A DNA stretch of 64,000 nucleotides from Stenotrophomonas maltophilia (GCA_002435595.1 DJBL01000147.1:934-64933), one strand, 5' to 3'. Numbered from the stretch's first letter, positions 26,932 to 39,203 are shown. The notes: generated by a model not told the origin, from the letters alone. Program-made: numbers and translations.

Positions 26932-27759
26932 ATGAGCATGACCAGCCCGCTTGCCGACTTCATCGACCGTGCCCAGCGCCTGTTCGTGCTCACCGGCGCC
27001 GGGTGCAGCACCGACTCGGGCATCCCCGATTACCGCGATGCCGACGGCCAGTGGAAGCGCACCCCACCGGTGACCTACCAGGCCTTCATGGGCGAGCTGG
27101 CCACCCGCCAGCGCTACTGGGCGCGCAGCCTGCTGGGCTGGCCGCGCTTCGGCCACGCCCGCCCCAACGGCACCCACGCCGCGCTGGCGGCGCTGGAAGC
27201 ACGCGGCCAGCTGCAGGTGCTGCTCACCCAGAACGTGGACCGCCTGCACCAGCGCGCCGGCAGCCGTGAGGTTATCGACCTGCACGGCCGGCTGGACCAG
27301 GTGCGCTGCATGGGCTGCGAAGCCCGCACCCCGCGTGAGGATTTCCAGCAGGTGCTGCTGGCCCACAACCCCGGCTGGGACCAGCTCGACGCGGCGCAGG
27401 CCCCGGACGGTGACGCCGACCTGGACGATGTCGATTTCAGCCGCTTCCAGGTGCCGGCGTGCCCGCACTGCGGCGGCATCCTCAAGCCGGATGTGGTCTT
27501 CTTCGGCGAAAACGTGCCGCGCGATCGGGTGGCCAGTGTCCAGGCGCACCTGGCGCAGGCCGATGCCGTGCTGGTGGTCGGCTCCTCGCTGATGGTCTAT
27601 TCCGGGTTCCGCTTCGTCCAGGCCGCCGCCAACGCCGGCCTGCCGGTGGCCGCGCTCAACCTTGGCCGCACCCGCGCCGATGACCTGCTCAGCCTGAAGG
27701 TCGAGCAACCCTGCGCGCCAGCGCTGGCCTTCCTGTTGCCCGGCGCTGCCAACGCCTGA
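26932..27759 (+). CDS. NAD-dependent protein deacylase, class II sirtuin type
   Basis: The 275-residue protein shows the sirtuin NAD site GAGCSTDSGIPDYRD, the catalytic histidine in DLHGRLDQVRC, QNVDRLHQ, zinc cysteines in CMGC and CPHC, and the C-terminal VVGSSLMVYSG. It removes acyl groups from lysines while consuming NAD and releasing nicotinamide, which the salvage genes further along could recycle. The GAGCSTDSGIPDYRD form is typical of class II (SIRT4-like) sirtuins more than of E. coli CobB. The start is the ATG at 26932; no strong ribosome site is visible. Confidence 0.9.
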   Translation: MSMTSPLADFIDRAQRLFVLTGAGCSTDSGIPDYRDADGQWKRTPPVTYQAFMGELATRQRYWARSLLGWPRFGHARPNGTHAALAALEARGQLQVLLTQNVDRLHQRAGSREVIDLHGRLDQVRCMGCEARTPREDFQQVLLAHNPGWDQLDAAQAPDGDADLDDVDFSRFQVPACPHCGGILKPDVVFFGENVPRDRVASVQAHLAQADAVLVVGSSLMVYSGFRFVQAAANAGLPVAALNLGRTRADDLLSLKVEQPCAPALAFLLPGAANA

Positions 27760-27881
27760 GGCCTGGTTGCCGGGCCTGGGGTGTACCGCCGCGAAACTGT
27801 GATCCACCGGCACGGTTGCCTGATCGGCACGGCAGGAGTGCAATAGCCACCGGTTTTCCCGTTATCGCCAGAGTCCCCCAC

Positions 27882-28991
27882 TTGAGCCAGCTTTTCTCCC
27901 CCGTGTCCTTTGGCCCGCTGTCGCTGGCCAACCGCATCGTCATCGCGCCGATGTGCCAGTACTCCTCCACCGACGGCCTGGCCAATGACTGGCACCAGAT
28001 CCACCTGGGCCAGCTGTCCCAGTCCGGCGCCGGCCTGCTGATCCTGGAAGCCACCGCCGTGCTGCCCGAAGGCCGCATCAGCTGGGCCGACCTGGGCCTG
28101 TGGGACGATGCCACCGAAGCGGCGCTCACCCAGGTGATCGGCGCGGTCAAGCGCTGGTCGCCGATGCCGATCGGCGTGCAGCTGGCCCACGCCGGGCGCA
28201 AGGCGTCCTCGGCGCGGCCGTGGGACGGTGGCGGCGCGCTGCCGGCCTCGGACCCGCGCGCATGGACCACCCTGGCCCCGTCGGCGATCCCGTTCAGCCC
28301 CACCGATCCCACCCCGCAGGCGCTGGATCTGGCCGGCATCGATGCGGTGGTGGACGCCTTCGTGGCCGCCGCCCAGCGCGCAGAACGCATCGGCCTGGAC
28401 CTGATCGAACTGCATGCCGCGCACGGGTACCTGCTGCACCAGTTCCTGTCGCCGCTGAGCAACCAGCGCGAGGACGAGTACGGCGGTTCGCTGCAGAACC
28501 GCATGCGCCTGCTGGTGCGCGTGTTCGACGCGGTGCGCGAGGCGGTCTCCGATCGCATCGCGGTGGGCGTGCGCATCTCGGCCAGCGACTGGGTCGCCGG
28601 CGGCTGGGACATCGAGCAGACCACCACGTTGGCGCACGTGCTCGATGGCCGTGGCTGCCAGTTCCTGCATGTGTCCAGCGGCGGCAACGATCCACGCCAG
28701 CAGATCCCGCTGTCGCCGGGCTACCAGGTGCCGTTCGCGCAGGCGATCAAGGCGCAGAAGCTGCGCATGCCGGTGATCGCGGTAGGCCTGATCACCGACC
28801 CGGCGCAGGCCGAGTCGATCCTGCGCCACGGCCATGCCGACGCGATCGCGCTGGCCCGCGGCATCCTCTACGACCCGCGCTGGCCGTGGCATGCCGCCGC
28901 TGCGCTCGGCGATTCACTGGAGCCGGCGCCGCAGTACCTGCGCTGCGAACCGCGCGAGGCGCGCGGCGTGTTCATCGCCCCACCGCGCTGA
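27882..28991 (+). CDS. NADH:flavin oxidoreductase, old yellow enzyme (YqjM-like)
   Basis: This FMN-dependent ene-reductase has the YqjM-class features: the redox-tuning cysteine in APMCQYSS, the substrate-binding histidine pair in ELHAAHGYLLHQF and the SNQREDEYGGS motif. It reduces activated C=C bonds or other electrophiles with NAD(P)H. I place the start at the TTG at 27882 because the family N-terminus (xLFxPxxxGPLxLxNRI) begins there; another TTG at 27816 would add 22 residues. Its physiological substrate is unknown. Confidence 0.85.
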   Translation: MSQLFSPVSFGPLSLANRIVIAPMCQYSSTDGLANDWHQIHLGQLSQSGAGLLILEATAVLPEGRISWADLGLWDDATEAALTQVIGAVKRWSPMPIGVQLAHAGRKASSARPWDGGGALPASDPRAWTTLAPSAIPFSPTDPTPQALDLAGIDAVVDAFVAAAQRAERIGLDLIELHAAHGYLLHQFLSPLSNQREDEYGGSLQNRMRLLVRVFDAVREAVSDRIAVGVRISASDWVAGGWDIEQTTTLAHVLDGRGCQFLHVSSGGNDPRQQIPLSPGYQVPFAQAIKAQKLRMPVIAVGLITDPAQAESILRHGHADAIALARGILYDPRWPWHAAAALGDSLEPAPQYLRCEPREARGVFIAPPR

Positions 28992-29034
28992 CCCCAACCG
29001 CAGGCGGTGGCCCTGTGCCATCGCCTGCGCCCCG

Positions 29035-29967
29035 CTAGGCCACGTCCACCCGCCACTCGGCCGGCAGCCCGTCGACGATGTGCGTCATCAACGCGCGCAC
29101 TTTCGGGGTCAGGTCGCGGCGATCGCTGACGCACAGGAACAGCCGCATCGGCTCGGGCAACGCCTGCGCATCGCCGGCTTCATTGCCCTCGAACAGGGCC
29201 TGCAGTTCACCGCGTGCCAGGTAGGGCGCGGCCACGAATGCCGCCAGGCGGGTGATGCCGCCGCCGGCCAGCGCCATCGCGGCCAGTGCATCGATATCGT
29301 CGCTGACCAGCGCCGGACTCACTTCGGCATCGAAGCGCAGCCCGTCACGCACGAAGCCCCAGCGCAGATGGCGGCCGTCCTTGGGATGCCGGAACAGCAG
29401 GCAGCGATGCTCGCGCAGGGCCTCGGGCGTGCGCGGCACGCCGGTGCGCGCCAGGTACGAGGGCGCCGCACAGAACACGAACGGGACCTGCGCGATCGGT
29501 CGCGCCACCAGCCCTTCTTCCAGCTGCGGCTCGATGCGGATGCTCACGTCCACGTCTTCGCGCGCATGGTCCACCGCGCGGTCGGCCAGCAGCAGTTCGA
29601 TCGCCAGCCGCGGGTAGCGCGCCTTCAGCGAGGGCAGCAGCGGGGCCAGCTTGTGCCGCCCGAACGAGGTGCTGCAGGCGATCCGCAGCCGGCCCTCGGG
29701 GGTGGCGTCCAGGTCGGTCACTGCGGCCTGCGCGCGTTGCAGGTCGCGCTCGATGTAGCGCACCTGGGCCAGGTACAGCGCGCCGCGCTCGGTCAGCGCC
29801 AGCTGGCGGGTGGTGCGGTTGAACAGGCGCACGCCCAGGTGCGCCTCCAGCCGGGCGATGTTCTGCCCCACCGCCGCCGCGCTGATCCCCAGCGTGCGCG
29901 CGGCGGCGGCCAGGCTGCCGGCATCGGCGGTGCGGATGAAGCTGCGGATTGACTGGAGAATATTCAT
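29035..29967 (-). CDS. LysR-family transcriptional regulator, divergent from aceE
   Basis: The 310-residue protein starts MNILQSIRSFIRTADAGSL and has the LysR HTH (LGISAAAVGQNIARLE) and an effector domain of the AaeR-like type that often controls small oxidoreductases. Two upstream in-frame ATGs are possible. It faces the old yellow enzyme gene (convergent) and is divergent from aceE. The target could be either, and I cannot choose. Confidence 0.82.
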   Translation of the reverse strand: MNILQSIRSFIRTADAGSLAAAARTLGISAAAVGQNIARLEAHLGVRLFNRTTRQLALTERGALYLAQVRYIERDLQRAQAAVTDLDATPEGRLRIACSTSFGRHKLAPLLPSLKARYPRLAIELLLADRAVDHAREDVDVSIRIEPQLEEGLVARPIAQVPFVFCAAPSYLARTGVPRTPEALREHRCLLFRHPKDGRHLRWGFVRDGLRFDAEVSPALVSDDIDALAAMALAGGGITRLAAFVAAPYLARGELQALFEGNEAGDAQALPEPMRLFLCVSDRRDLTPKVRALMTHIVDGLPAEWRVDVA

Positions 29968-30146
29968 GGTGACCGCCATTCTCGCCTGTGATTGCAAAGT
30001 TTGTCTTTAGAAAGAGCCAACAGGCCCCGATCTACCGGTGGCCCCGGCCCGCTCCTAAGGTGTTTGTCCCCGCCAGCCCGGGGCTGCGCCGCCCCCTCCG
30101 GCGCGCGCAGCACCGCAGGCCTGGCCGCCTTTGCCGGAGATGGACC

Positions 30147-32819
<2,673 letters not shown>

Positions 32820-32828
32820 GGCAGCTCC

Positions 32829-32852
32829 GCCACGCCGGGCGTGCGGCGTGGC
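32829..32852 (+). terminator. Hairpin after aceE
   Basis: GCCACGCCG (32829-32837) pairs perfectly with CGGCGTGGC (32844-32852) around a 6-nt loop, 10 bp after the aceE stop. There is no T-tract, so termination is likely but unproven. Confidence 0.6.
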
Positions 32853-32954
32853 CCGTTCATTGGTGGTGTTGATGACGAGCGCTGGGTCACGGCACTCGCG
32901 CGTCAGGTCCGGCATGCTGGATGCTCCGGTTTCGGCACGATCCAGGGAGGGACG

Positions 32955-33866
32955 ATGAAATACGATCGGCAGGCAGGGCGTCATGCCATCCACGCGGTTG
33001 TGGTGCTGCTGCTGGCGGTGCTCGCGCCCGCCCCCGCCCTGGCCGGTCCCGATCCGGTACCCGGCAGCCTGCACGCCGCGCTGCGGGCGCTGGATGACGA
33101 CCCCGCGCGCCGGGCCGCCGAGCGCCTGGCTGCGATGCGCCTTGCCTACGCGCAGGCAGCCCCTGTTGTGATGCAGCCCGGCGACTGCGCCGCCTTGCCC
33201 GATGCACGGTTGCAGGACCTGTTCGAATCCACCGCGTTGATCGCCTTCTACGCGCGCGACCCGGCCACGCTGGCGCGGCTGCAGTGCCTGTACGACACCC
33301 TGCAGGCGCGCGCGCGGGCCACCGAGGAACAGCATCGCGCCATGCGTGGCGCGCTGATCGCACTGCAGCGCTTCGACGCGGCCAATGCGTTGCGCGGTCG
33401 CCTGGCGAAGCCGCCCAGCGCGCTGCCGGACATCCGCGGCATGCCGCGGCCCGGCAGGCCGGTGCTCCGCCTGAACAGCCTCACCCAGGTGCAACGCGCG
33501 GTGCTGGCCGAAGACGGCCTGCGCGTGGTGGCCGTGGTGCACCCCTACTGCGGTTTCTCGCGGCGCGCGCTGGAGGCCATCACCACCGCACCCGAGTACG
33601 CCTGGCTGCGCGACCACCTGCAGCTGCTGGTGCCGATCGGGCAGGCATGGCCCGGGCAGGAAATGCTCGACTGGAACGCGGCCCATCCGGACCTGCCCAT
33701 GCAGCCGATGCTGGCCGACCCCGCCTGGCGGGACGTGGATACCGATCAGACGCCGCTGTTCCACCTGATGCGCGACGGCAAGGTCATCGACACCGTGGTG
33801 GGGTGGCCAGCGCAAGGCGCCGACCTGCGTGCACTACGCGCCGCGCTGGAAGACGACACGCACTGA
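32955..33866 (+). CDS. Exported thioredoxin-like-fold protein with a CxxS motif
   Basis: The 303-residue protein has a signal peptide (cleavage near ALA-GPDP, residue 30), a helical N-terminal region and a C-terminal thioredoxin-like segment. There HPYCGFSRRA occupies the active-site position, so a CGFS monothiol replaces the CxxC pair. The later TPLFHLMRDGK resembles the cis-Pro strand. A strong ribosome site AGGGAGG precedes the ATG. The function is unknown; a redox-sensing or non-catalytic role is possible. Confidence 0.65.
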   Translation: MKYDRQAGRHAIHAVVVLLLAVLAPAPALAGPDPVPGSLHAALRALDDDPARRAAERLAAMRLAYAQAAPVVMQPGDCAALPDARLQDLFESTALIAFYARDPATLARLQCLYDTLQARARATEEQHRAMRGALIALQRFDAANALRGRLAKPPSALPDIRGMPRPGRPVLRLNSLTQVQRAVLAEDGLRVVAVVHPYCGFSRRALEAITTAPEYAWLRDHLQLLVPIGQAWPGQEMLDWNAAHPDLPMQPMLADPAWRDVDTDQTPLFHLMRDGKVIDTVVGWPAQGADLRALRAALEDDTH

Positions 33867-33940
33867 GCCGTCGTGCAAGCTGCTTGGTTGCATCTGAGAG
33901 CATCGTCCCCGCACCGGCGGTGCTCGCTTAAACTGGCCGA

Positions 33941-34792
33941 ATGCGCCCTGATTCCATCCTTACCCTGTCATGCCCGGACCGCACCGGGATCGTCTATCGC
34001 GTGTCCGGCCTGCTGTTCGAGCTGGGCTGCAACATCCTGGACGCCCAGCAGTTCGGCGATGAGGAGAGCGGCCGGTTCTTCCTGCGCGTGCACTTCGATC
34101 GCGCCGCCAGCCAGGCGCTGGCCGATATCCAAGCGCGCATGGGCACGCTGGCGGCCGAGTTCCAGATGGACTGGCAACTGCACGACGCGCGCCGCCGCGC
34201 GCGGCTGCTGGTGCTGGTGAGCAAGCAGGGGCATTGCCTGAACGACCTGCTGTTCCGGGCGCACAGTCGCCAGTTGCAGGTGGATATCGCTGCGGTGGCC
34301 TCCAACCATGACGACTTCGCCGCACTGGCCGGGTCGTACGGGGTGCCGTTCCACCACCTGCCGGTCAACGCCGACAACCGCGCCGTGCAGGAGCAGCAGA
34401 TCATCGACCTGGTCGAGCGCGAGCAGATCGACCTGGTGGTGCTGGCGCGCTACATGCAGATCCTGTCGCCGCGCCTGTGCCAGGCGCTGGCGGGCCGGGC
34501 GATCAACATCCACCACAGCTTCCTGCCCAGCTTCAAGGGTGCCCAGCCCTACCACCAGGCGCACGCGCGCGGGGTCAAGATCATCGGCGCCACCGCGCAC
34601 TACGTTACCGAAGACCTGGACGAAGGCCCGATCATCGAGCAGGACGTGGCCCGCGTGGACCACGCCATGACCCCGCGCGACCTGGTGCGGCTGGGCAGCG
34701 ATACCGAATCGCAGGTGCTGGCGCGCGCCGTGCGCCGGCACGTGGAGCACCGGATCCTGCGCAACGGGCATCGCACGGTGGTGTTCCGCTGA
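33941..34792 (+). CDS. purU: Formyltetrahydrofolate deformylase
   Basis: PurU hydrolyses 10-formyl-THF to formate and THF, balancing one-carbon pools. The 283-residue protein has an N-terminal ACT domain (LTLSCPDRTGIVYRVS, about 1-80) and a C-terminal formyltransferase-fold domain with the catalytic NIHHSFLPSFKGAQPYHQA segment and an aspartate in YVTEDLDEGPII. Length and domain order match the family. Formate and THF balance also concerns MetE and purine synthesis, but no functional operon partner is adjacent. Confidence 0.95.
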   Translation: MRPDSILTLSCPDRTGIVYRVSGLLFELGCNILDAQQFGDEESGRFFLRVHFDRAASQALADIQARMGTLAAEFQMDWQLHDARRRARLLVLVSKQGHCLNDLLFRAHSRQLQVDIAAVASNHDDFAALAGSYGVPFHHLPVNADNRAVQEQQIIDLVEREQIDLVVLARYMQILSPRLCQALAGRAINIHHSFLPSFKGAQPYHQAHARGVKIIGATAHYVTEDLDEGPIIEQDVARVDHAMTPRDLVRLGSDTESQVLARAVRRHVEHRILRNGHRTVVFR

Positions 34793-34820
34793 ACGGCGCG
34801 CGCCGGGGCGCGGCGTCCCG

Positions 34821-34995
34821 GTAGGGACCGACCGTTGGTCGGTACGCTTTCTGGCCGGGGCGCAGTGTCGTCTGGAATGGCGGGCAGTGCAGGCCGCCGG
34901 CCAGCTCCTCGCACGCCCCAAACGGTATCGCGAGCCGGCCAGCGGCCGGCGCTACCCGAGCGTGGCAGGTAGGTAGCAACCGTTGGTCGGTACGC
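34821..34995. repeat. Cluster of GTAG REP elements between purU and pncA
   Basis: Three REP-like elements lie in the 231-bp gap between convergent genes: GTAGGGACCGACCGTTGGTC at 34821, an inverted GCCGGCC...GGCGCTAC form ending near 34955, and GTAGCAACCGTTGGTC at 34973. They belong to the same family as the 151-bp array near 57 kb. No gene is supported here. Confidence 0.75.
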
Positions 34996-35023
34996 CTTTC
35001 CGGCCAGCGCCCGGCATCGCGCG

Positions 35024-35653
35024 TCAGATCACGGCGATCTTCGCCTTGGCCAACGCCTCGCGCACCATGCCGTCGTTGGCCTCGGTCACCGGCCGGGTCA
35101 GCTCCCACAGGAACTTCACCCGGAACCCGGCTTTGACCGCGTCCTGCGCGCTCCACAGCACGCAGTAATCGCGTGCCAGCCCGCATACGTGCACCTCGCG
35201 GATGCCGCGTTCGTGCAGCCAGCCGGCCAGGCCGGTGGCCGGGCGGGTGCCATCGGGGCCGTGGTTTTCGCGGAAGGCGCTGTAGGAGTCCACCTGCTGC
35301 CGGGTGCCCTTGCGCAGGATCAGGTCGGCCGCGGTCCAGTCCACGCCCGGGTGCAGCGCTGCGCCGGCGCTGCCCTGCACGCAGTGGTCCGGCCACAGGG
35401 TCTGCGGCTGCGCGTGCAGCAGGATCGCCTCGAACGGCAGGTGCCCCGGGTGCTGGCTGGCAAAGGAGGCGTGGTCGGCCGGGTGCCAGTCCTGGGTGGC
35501 CACCACCGTGCGGTAGCGGCGCTGTGCCAGCAGTGCGGCGATCGGGGCCACCAGCGCATCGCCCGCTTCGCAGGCCAGCGCGCCACCGGGCATGAAGTCC
35601 GGCTGCAGGTCGATCACCAGCAGGGCCACATCGGCGGATAGGGCGGCGGTCAT
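35024..35653 (-). CDS. pncA: Nicotinamidase
   Basis: PncA deamidates nicotinamide to nicotinate for NAD salvage through the Preiss-Handler route. The 209-residue protein shows the catalytic triad of the isochorismatase fold: Asp in VIDLQPDF, Lys in ILRKGT and Cys in CGLARDYCV, with metal ligands in DWHPADH. The ATG at 35653 is preferred over one 30 bp upstream. It precedes NAD salvage genes at 40-44 kb but is not in an operon with them. Confidence 0.93.
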   Translation of the reverse strand: MTAALSADVALLVIDLQPDFMPGGALACEAGDALVAPIAALLAQRRYRTVVATQDWHPADHASFASQHPGHLPFEAILLHAQPQTLWPDHCVQGSAGAALHPGVDWTAADLILRKGTRQQVDSYSAFRENHGPDGTRPATGLAGWLHERGIREVHVCGLARDYCVLWSAQDAVKAGFRVKFLWELTRPVTEANDGMVREALAKAKIAVI

Positions 35654-35710
35654 GGCAGGTCCAACACAACGCAGGCGGGGCAACCAGCGTGGCGGCCCCG
35701 CGTGCGAACG

Positions 35711-36397
35711 TCAATCGCCCGTGGGCGCCTCGTTGTCCTGGCCGTAATACAACAGGCCGATCTTGATGCGCTCGCGGCCGGTTTCGCGGCGGTGGCGGTT
35801 GGCATCGCGCAGGGAGTACACGCAGCCGCAGTACTCCTGCTGGTAGAACTGCTCGCGCTTGCTGATCTCCACCATGCGCGCGGCGCCACCGCCCTTGCGC
35901 CAGTTGTAATCCCAGTACTGGATGCCGGGATAGTGCGCGGCGGCGCGGTGGCCGCAGTCGTTGATCTGGTTCATGTCCTTCCAGCGCGAGATGCCCAGCG
36001 AACTGCTGATCACCGGGAAGCCATGTTCGTGTGCATACAGCGCGGTGCGCACGAAGCGCATGTCAAAGCACATGGTGCAGCGGATGCCACGCTCGGGCTC
36101 GGCTTCCATGCCACGGGCGCGTGCGAACCAGTTGTCGGTGTCGTAGTCGGCGTCGACGAACGGCACGTCGTGCTTCTCGGCGAAACGGATGTTCTCCTGC
36201 TTGCGCAGTTCGTATTCCCTGGCCGGGTGGATGTTGGGGTTGTAGAAGAAGATCGTGTAGTCGATGCCGGAGGCGGTGATCGCCTCCATCACTTCGCCCG
36301 AGCACGGCGCGCAGCACGAATGCAGCAGCAGCCGGGTGTGGCCATCGGGCAGGGACAGGGTGGGGCGGTCGATCGGGGTAACGGCGGGCGTGGTCAT
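35711..36397 (-). CDS. queH: Epoxyqueuosine reductase QueH
   Basis: QueH reduces epoxyqueuosine to queuosine in tRNA wobble position 34, replacing the unrelated QueG. The 228-residue protein has the QueH/DUF208 cysteine motifs HSCCAPC, RCTMCFDMR and EYCGC that bind the [4Fe-4S] cluster and metal site. It is transcribed in the same direction as metE, 69 bp downstream of it but behind a 13-bp hairpin. Confidence 0.9.
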   Translation of the reverse strand: MTTPAVTPIDRPTLSLPDGHTRLLLHSCCAPCSGEVMEAITASGIDYTIFFYNPNIHPAREYELRKQENIRFAEKHDVPFVDADYDTDNWFARARGMEAEPERGIRCTMCFDMRFVRTALYAHEHGFPVISSSLGISRWKDMNQINDCGHRAAAHYPGIQYWDYNWRKGGGAARMVEISKREQFYQQEYCGCVYSLRDANRHRRETGRERIKIGLLYYGQDNEAPTGD

Positions 36398-36409
36398 GTA
36401 CGTCTCGTC

Positions 36410-36442
36410 GACCGCACCGCCGGCAACGGCGGCGGTGCGGTC
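36410..36442 (-). terminator. Hairpin between metE and queH
   Basis: A perfect 13-bp stem (36410-36422 with 36430-36442) closes a 7-nt loop, 25 bp after the metE stop on the minus strand. No U-tract follows. It could terminate metE transcripts or insulate queH. Confidence 0.6.
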
Positions 36443-36466
36443 CTTGGGTCATCTGGACAGGGTGGG

Positions 36467-38764
36467 TCAGGCGGCGTTGGCGTCGGCGGTTTCCTCGCGC
36501 AGCTGGCGCGCTGCGGCCACCAGTGCGTCCAGCGCGGCGCGGGTTTCCGTCCAGCCGCGGGTCTTCAGGCCGCAGTCGGGGTTGACCCAGATCTGCTCCG
36601 GCCGGAGGACTTCGGCGGCCTTGCGCAGCAGCGCCAGCATTTCTTCCTTGTCGGGCACGCGCGGGGAGTGGATGTCATACACGCCCGGGCCGATCTCGTT
36701 GGGATACTGGAAGCGCACGAATGCGTCCAGCAGCTCCATGCGCGAGCGCGAGGTCTCGATCGAGATCACGTCGGCGTCCATGGCTGCCACCGAGTGGATG
36801 ATGTCGTTGAACTCGGAGTAGCACATGTGGGTGTGGATCTGGGTGGCATCGCGCACACCGCTGGCACTGATCCGGAACGCTTCCACCGCCCAGTCCAGGT
36901 ACTCGCGCCACTGCGCGCGGCGCAGCGGCAGGCCTTCGCGGATGGCCGGCTCGTCGATCTGGATCACGCCGATGCCGGCCGCTTCCAGGTCCAGCACCTC
37001 CTCGCGCAGGGCCAGCGCGATCTGCCGGCAGGTGTCCGCGCGCGACTGGTCATCGCGCACGAACGACCACTGCAGCACCGTCACCGGGCCGGTCAGCATG
37101 CCCTTCATCGGGCGGTCGGTCAGCGACTGCGCGTACTGCGACCAGCGCACCGTCATCGGCCGTGGGCGGGTCACGTCGCCGAAGATCACCGGCGGCTTCA
37201 CGCAGCGCGAGCCATAACTCTGCACCCAGCCGTTCCTGGTGAACGCGAAGCCGTCGAGTTGCTCGCCGAAGTACTCCACCATGTCGTTGCGCTCGAACTC
37301 GCCGTGCACCAGCACGTCCAGGCCGATCTGCTCCTGCACGCGCACGCAGTGCTCGGTCTGGGTGGCCAGGAACGCATCGTAGTCGGCGTCGGACAGCTTG
37401 CCGGACTTGTGGCTGGCGCGGGCCTCACGCACGTCCAGGGTCTGCGGGAAGGAGCCGATCGTGGTGGTGGGGAAGCGCGGCAGCTTGAGCGCGCCGGCCT
37501 GGGCCAGATGGCGCTGCGGGTACGCGCTGTGGCGCTGCGCATCGGCGGCGGTCAGGCCGGCCAGGCGCGCGGCCACCTCGGCCTTGTGCACGCGCGGCGA
37601 GCGCCGGCGCGATTCGATGCACGCACGCGAGTGCGCCAGTGCATCCTCGGCGCGGGCCGGGGCGTCGATGGCGTCGGCCAGCACGCGCAGCTCCTGCAGC
37701 TTCTGTTTGGAGAACGCCAGCCAGCTGTGCAGTTCCTCATCCAGCTTCTTTTCCAGGTCCAGATCGACCGGGCTGTGCAGCAGCGAACACGACGGGGCCA
37801 GCCACAGCGCATCGCCGCCTACGTGGCCGTGCGCGTAGCGCGCCAGCACCAGCGCGTTGTCCAGGTGGGTGCGCCAGATGTTGCGGCCGTTGACCAGGCC
37901 GGCCGACAGCACGCGGCCCGGCGGCAGCGCCTTGATCACCGCGTCCAGCTGCTCGGGGGCGCGCACCAGGTCCACGTGCAGGCCATCCACCGGCAGCGCG
38001 GCGGCCAGCGCCAGGTTGTCGTCGAGTGCGCCGAAGTAGGTGGCCAGCAGCACCTTCGGCCGCGCCGCTTCGGCCAGCACCGCGTAGGCGTGGGTGAACG
38101 CGGCGCGGGTGGCCTCGTCCAGGTCCTGCACCAGTGCCGGCTCATCCAGCTGCACCCATTGCGCGCCAGCTTCTTTCAGCGCGCCCAGCAGCTGCACGTA
38201 CACCGGCAGCAATGCGTCGAGCAGGTCCAACGCGCGGCTGCCGTCGGTGGTCTTGGACAGCAGCAGGAAGGTCACCGGGCCGATCAGCACCGGGCGGGTC
38301 TCGATACCCAGTGCCTTGGCCTGGCGGTATTCGGCCAGCGGCTTGTCGCCGCGCAACGCGAAGCCCTGGCCGGCCTGCAGTTCGGGCACCAGGTAGTGGT
38401 AATTGGTGTCGAACCACTTGGTCATTTCCAGCGCGTGCAGGTCATAGCCATCGCGCTGCACGCCGCGGGCCATGGCGAAATAGCCGGCCAGCGGCTCGGC
38501 GTCGGCCAGGGCGCGGTAGCGCGCCGGGATCGCGTCGAACAGGAAGGCCGCATCGAGCACCTGGTCGTAGAAGCTGAAGTCGTTGCTCGGCGGCACATCG
38601 ACGCCGGCCTCGCGCTGCAGCCGCCAATGGCGCTCGCGCAGGCCGCTGGCGGTGTCCTGCAGTGCCTGGGCGCTGCTTTCGCCGGACCAGAACGCTTCCA
38701 GCGCACGCTTGAGTTCGCGCTTGGCGCCGATGCGGGGAAACCCCAGGTTGGTAACAGTAGTCAT
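36467..38764 (-). CDS. metE: Cobalamin-independent methionine synthase
   Basis: MetE transfers the methyl group of 5-methyl-THF-polyglutamate to homocysteine without B12. The 765-residue protein has both barrels. The N-terminal one starts NLGFPRIGAKRELK. The catalytic one carries zinc ligands in HTHMCYSEFND and NPDCGLKTR and the IGSFPQT motif. The ATG is at 38764. Its long leader contains a cobalamin riboswitch, so the gene should be shut off when B12 allows MetH to work. Confidence 0.96.
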   Translation of the reverse strand: MTTVTNLGFPRIGAKRELKRALEAFWSGESSAQALQDTASGLRERHWRLQREAGVDVPPSNDFSFYDQVLDAAFLFDAIPARYRALADAEPLAGYFAMARGVQRDGYDLHALEMTKWFDTNYHYLVPELQAGQGFALRGDKPLAEYRQAKALGIETRPVLIGPVTFLLLSKTTDGSRALDLLDALLPVYVQLLGALKEAGAQWVQLDEPALVQDLDEATRAAFTHAYAVLAEAARPKVLLATYFGALDDNLALAAALPVDGLHVDLVRAPEQLDAVIKALPPGRVLSAGLVNGRNIWRTHLDNALVLARYAHGHVGGDALWLAPSCSLLHSPVDLDLEKKLDEELHSWLAFSKQKLQELRVLADAIDAPARAEDALAHSRACIESRRRSPRVHKAEVAARLAGLTAADAQRHSAYPQRHLAQAGALKLPRFPTTTIGSFPQTLDVREARASHKSGKLSDADYDAFLATQTEHCVRVQEQIGLDVLVHGEFERNDMVEYFGEQLDGFAFTRNGWVQSYGSRCVKPPVIFGDVTRPRPMTVRWSQYAQSLTDRPMKGMLTGPVTVLQWSFVRDDQSRADTCRQIALALREEVLDLEAAGIGVIQIDEPAIREGLPLRRAQWREYLDWAVEAFRISASGVRDATQIHTHMCYSEFNDIIHSVAAMDADVISIETSRSRMELLDAFVRFQYPNEIGPGVYDIHSPRVPDKEEMLALLRKAAEVLRPEQIWVNPDCGLKTRGWTETRAALDALVAAARQLREETADANAA

Positions 38765-38989
38765 GGAACGTGTCCTCATTGCAGTAGCGGCATTGAGGAA
38801 CGAAGGAACCGCGCGCCGTGCACGACATGGCTGCCGTGTCCGCCCCGCCAGCGACCTTCGCCCCCGCGGGCGAACCGGATGTCGTGGAGCGGACGCACGG
38901 GGGCAGCGCCACGCGGGCGGCATGGCGGCAGGCCCCGGCAACCTCCCCGCGGACGTTCCAGGTCGAATCAGGGGACGGTCGTGTCCCCC

Positions 38990-39197
38990 GGCCGGGGCCG
39001 GTATTCGGGCTGATGGACACGGGCGCGAAGGCCCACCTAGTACCTGCCGCTTCCCAGGCAAATGCCCAGTGCTGTTGGCAGGATTCGTTTCCATTCACCG
39101 CTGCGGGGCAGCTCCGGAATGGGCGCGCGAGGCGCCTTCACCGGATTCCCGTTTAAACCCATCCCTTCATCTGCATGAAGAGATGGATACCTTCGGC
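38990..39197 (-). ncRNA. Cobalamin riboswitch in the metE leader
   Basis: Read on the minus strand, the conserved cobalamin aptamer segments appear in order: the ATCTC/GATGG stem near the 5' end, AACGGGAATCCGGTGAA (39153-39137), GCTGCCCCGCAGCGGTGA (39112-39095), GCACTG (39072-39067), GGGAAG (39055-39050) and the B12 box AGCCCGAATACCGGCC (39011-38996). A GGGGAC/GTCCCC hairpin at 38971-38988 follows and may belong to the expression platform. About 230 nt separate the aptamer from the metE ATG. Adenosyl- or methylcobalamin binding is expected to switch metE off. Confidence 0.92.
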
Positions 39198-39203
39198 CCG
39201 CAC

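Noticed and set aside
35702..39013. A plus-strand open frame of over 1,100 codons opposite queH and metE
   Set aside because: It is antisense to two well-supported genes, has no domain signature and an odd His/Gln/Arg-rich composition typical of shadow frames in GC-rich DNA.
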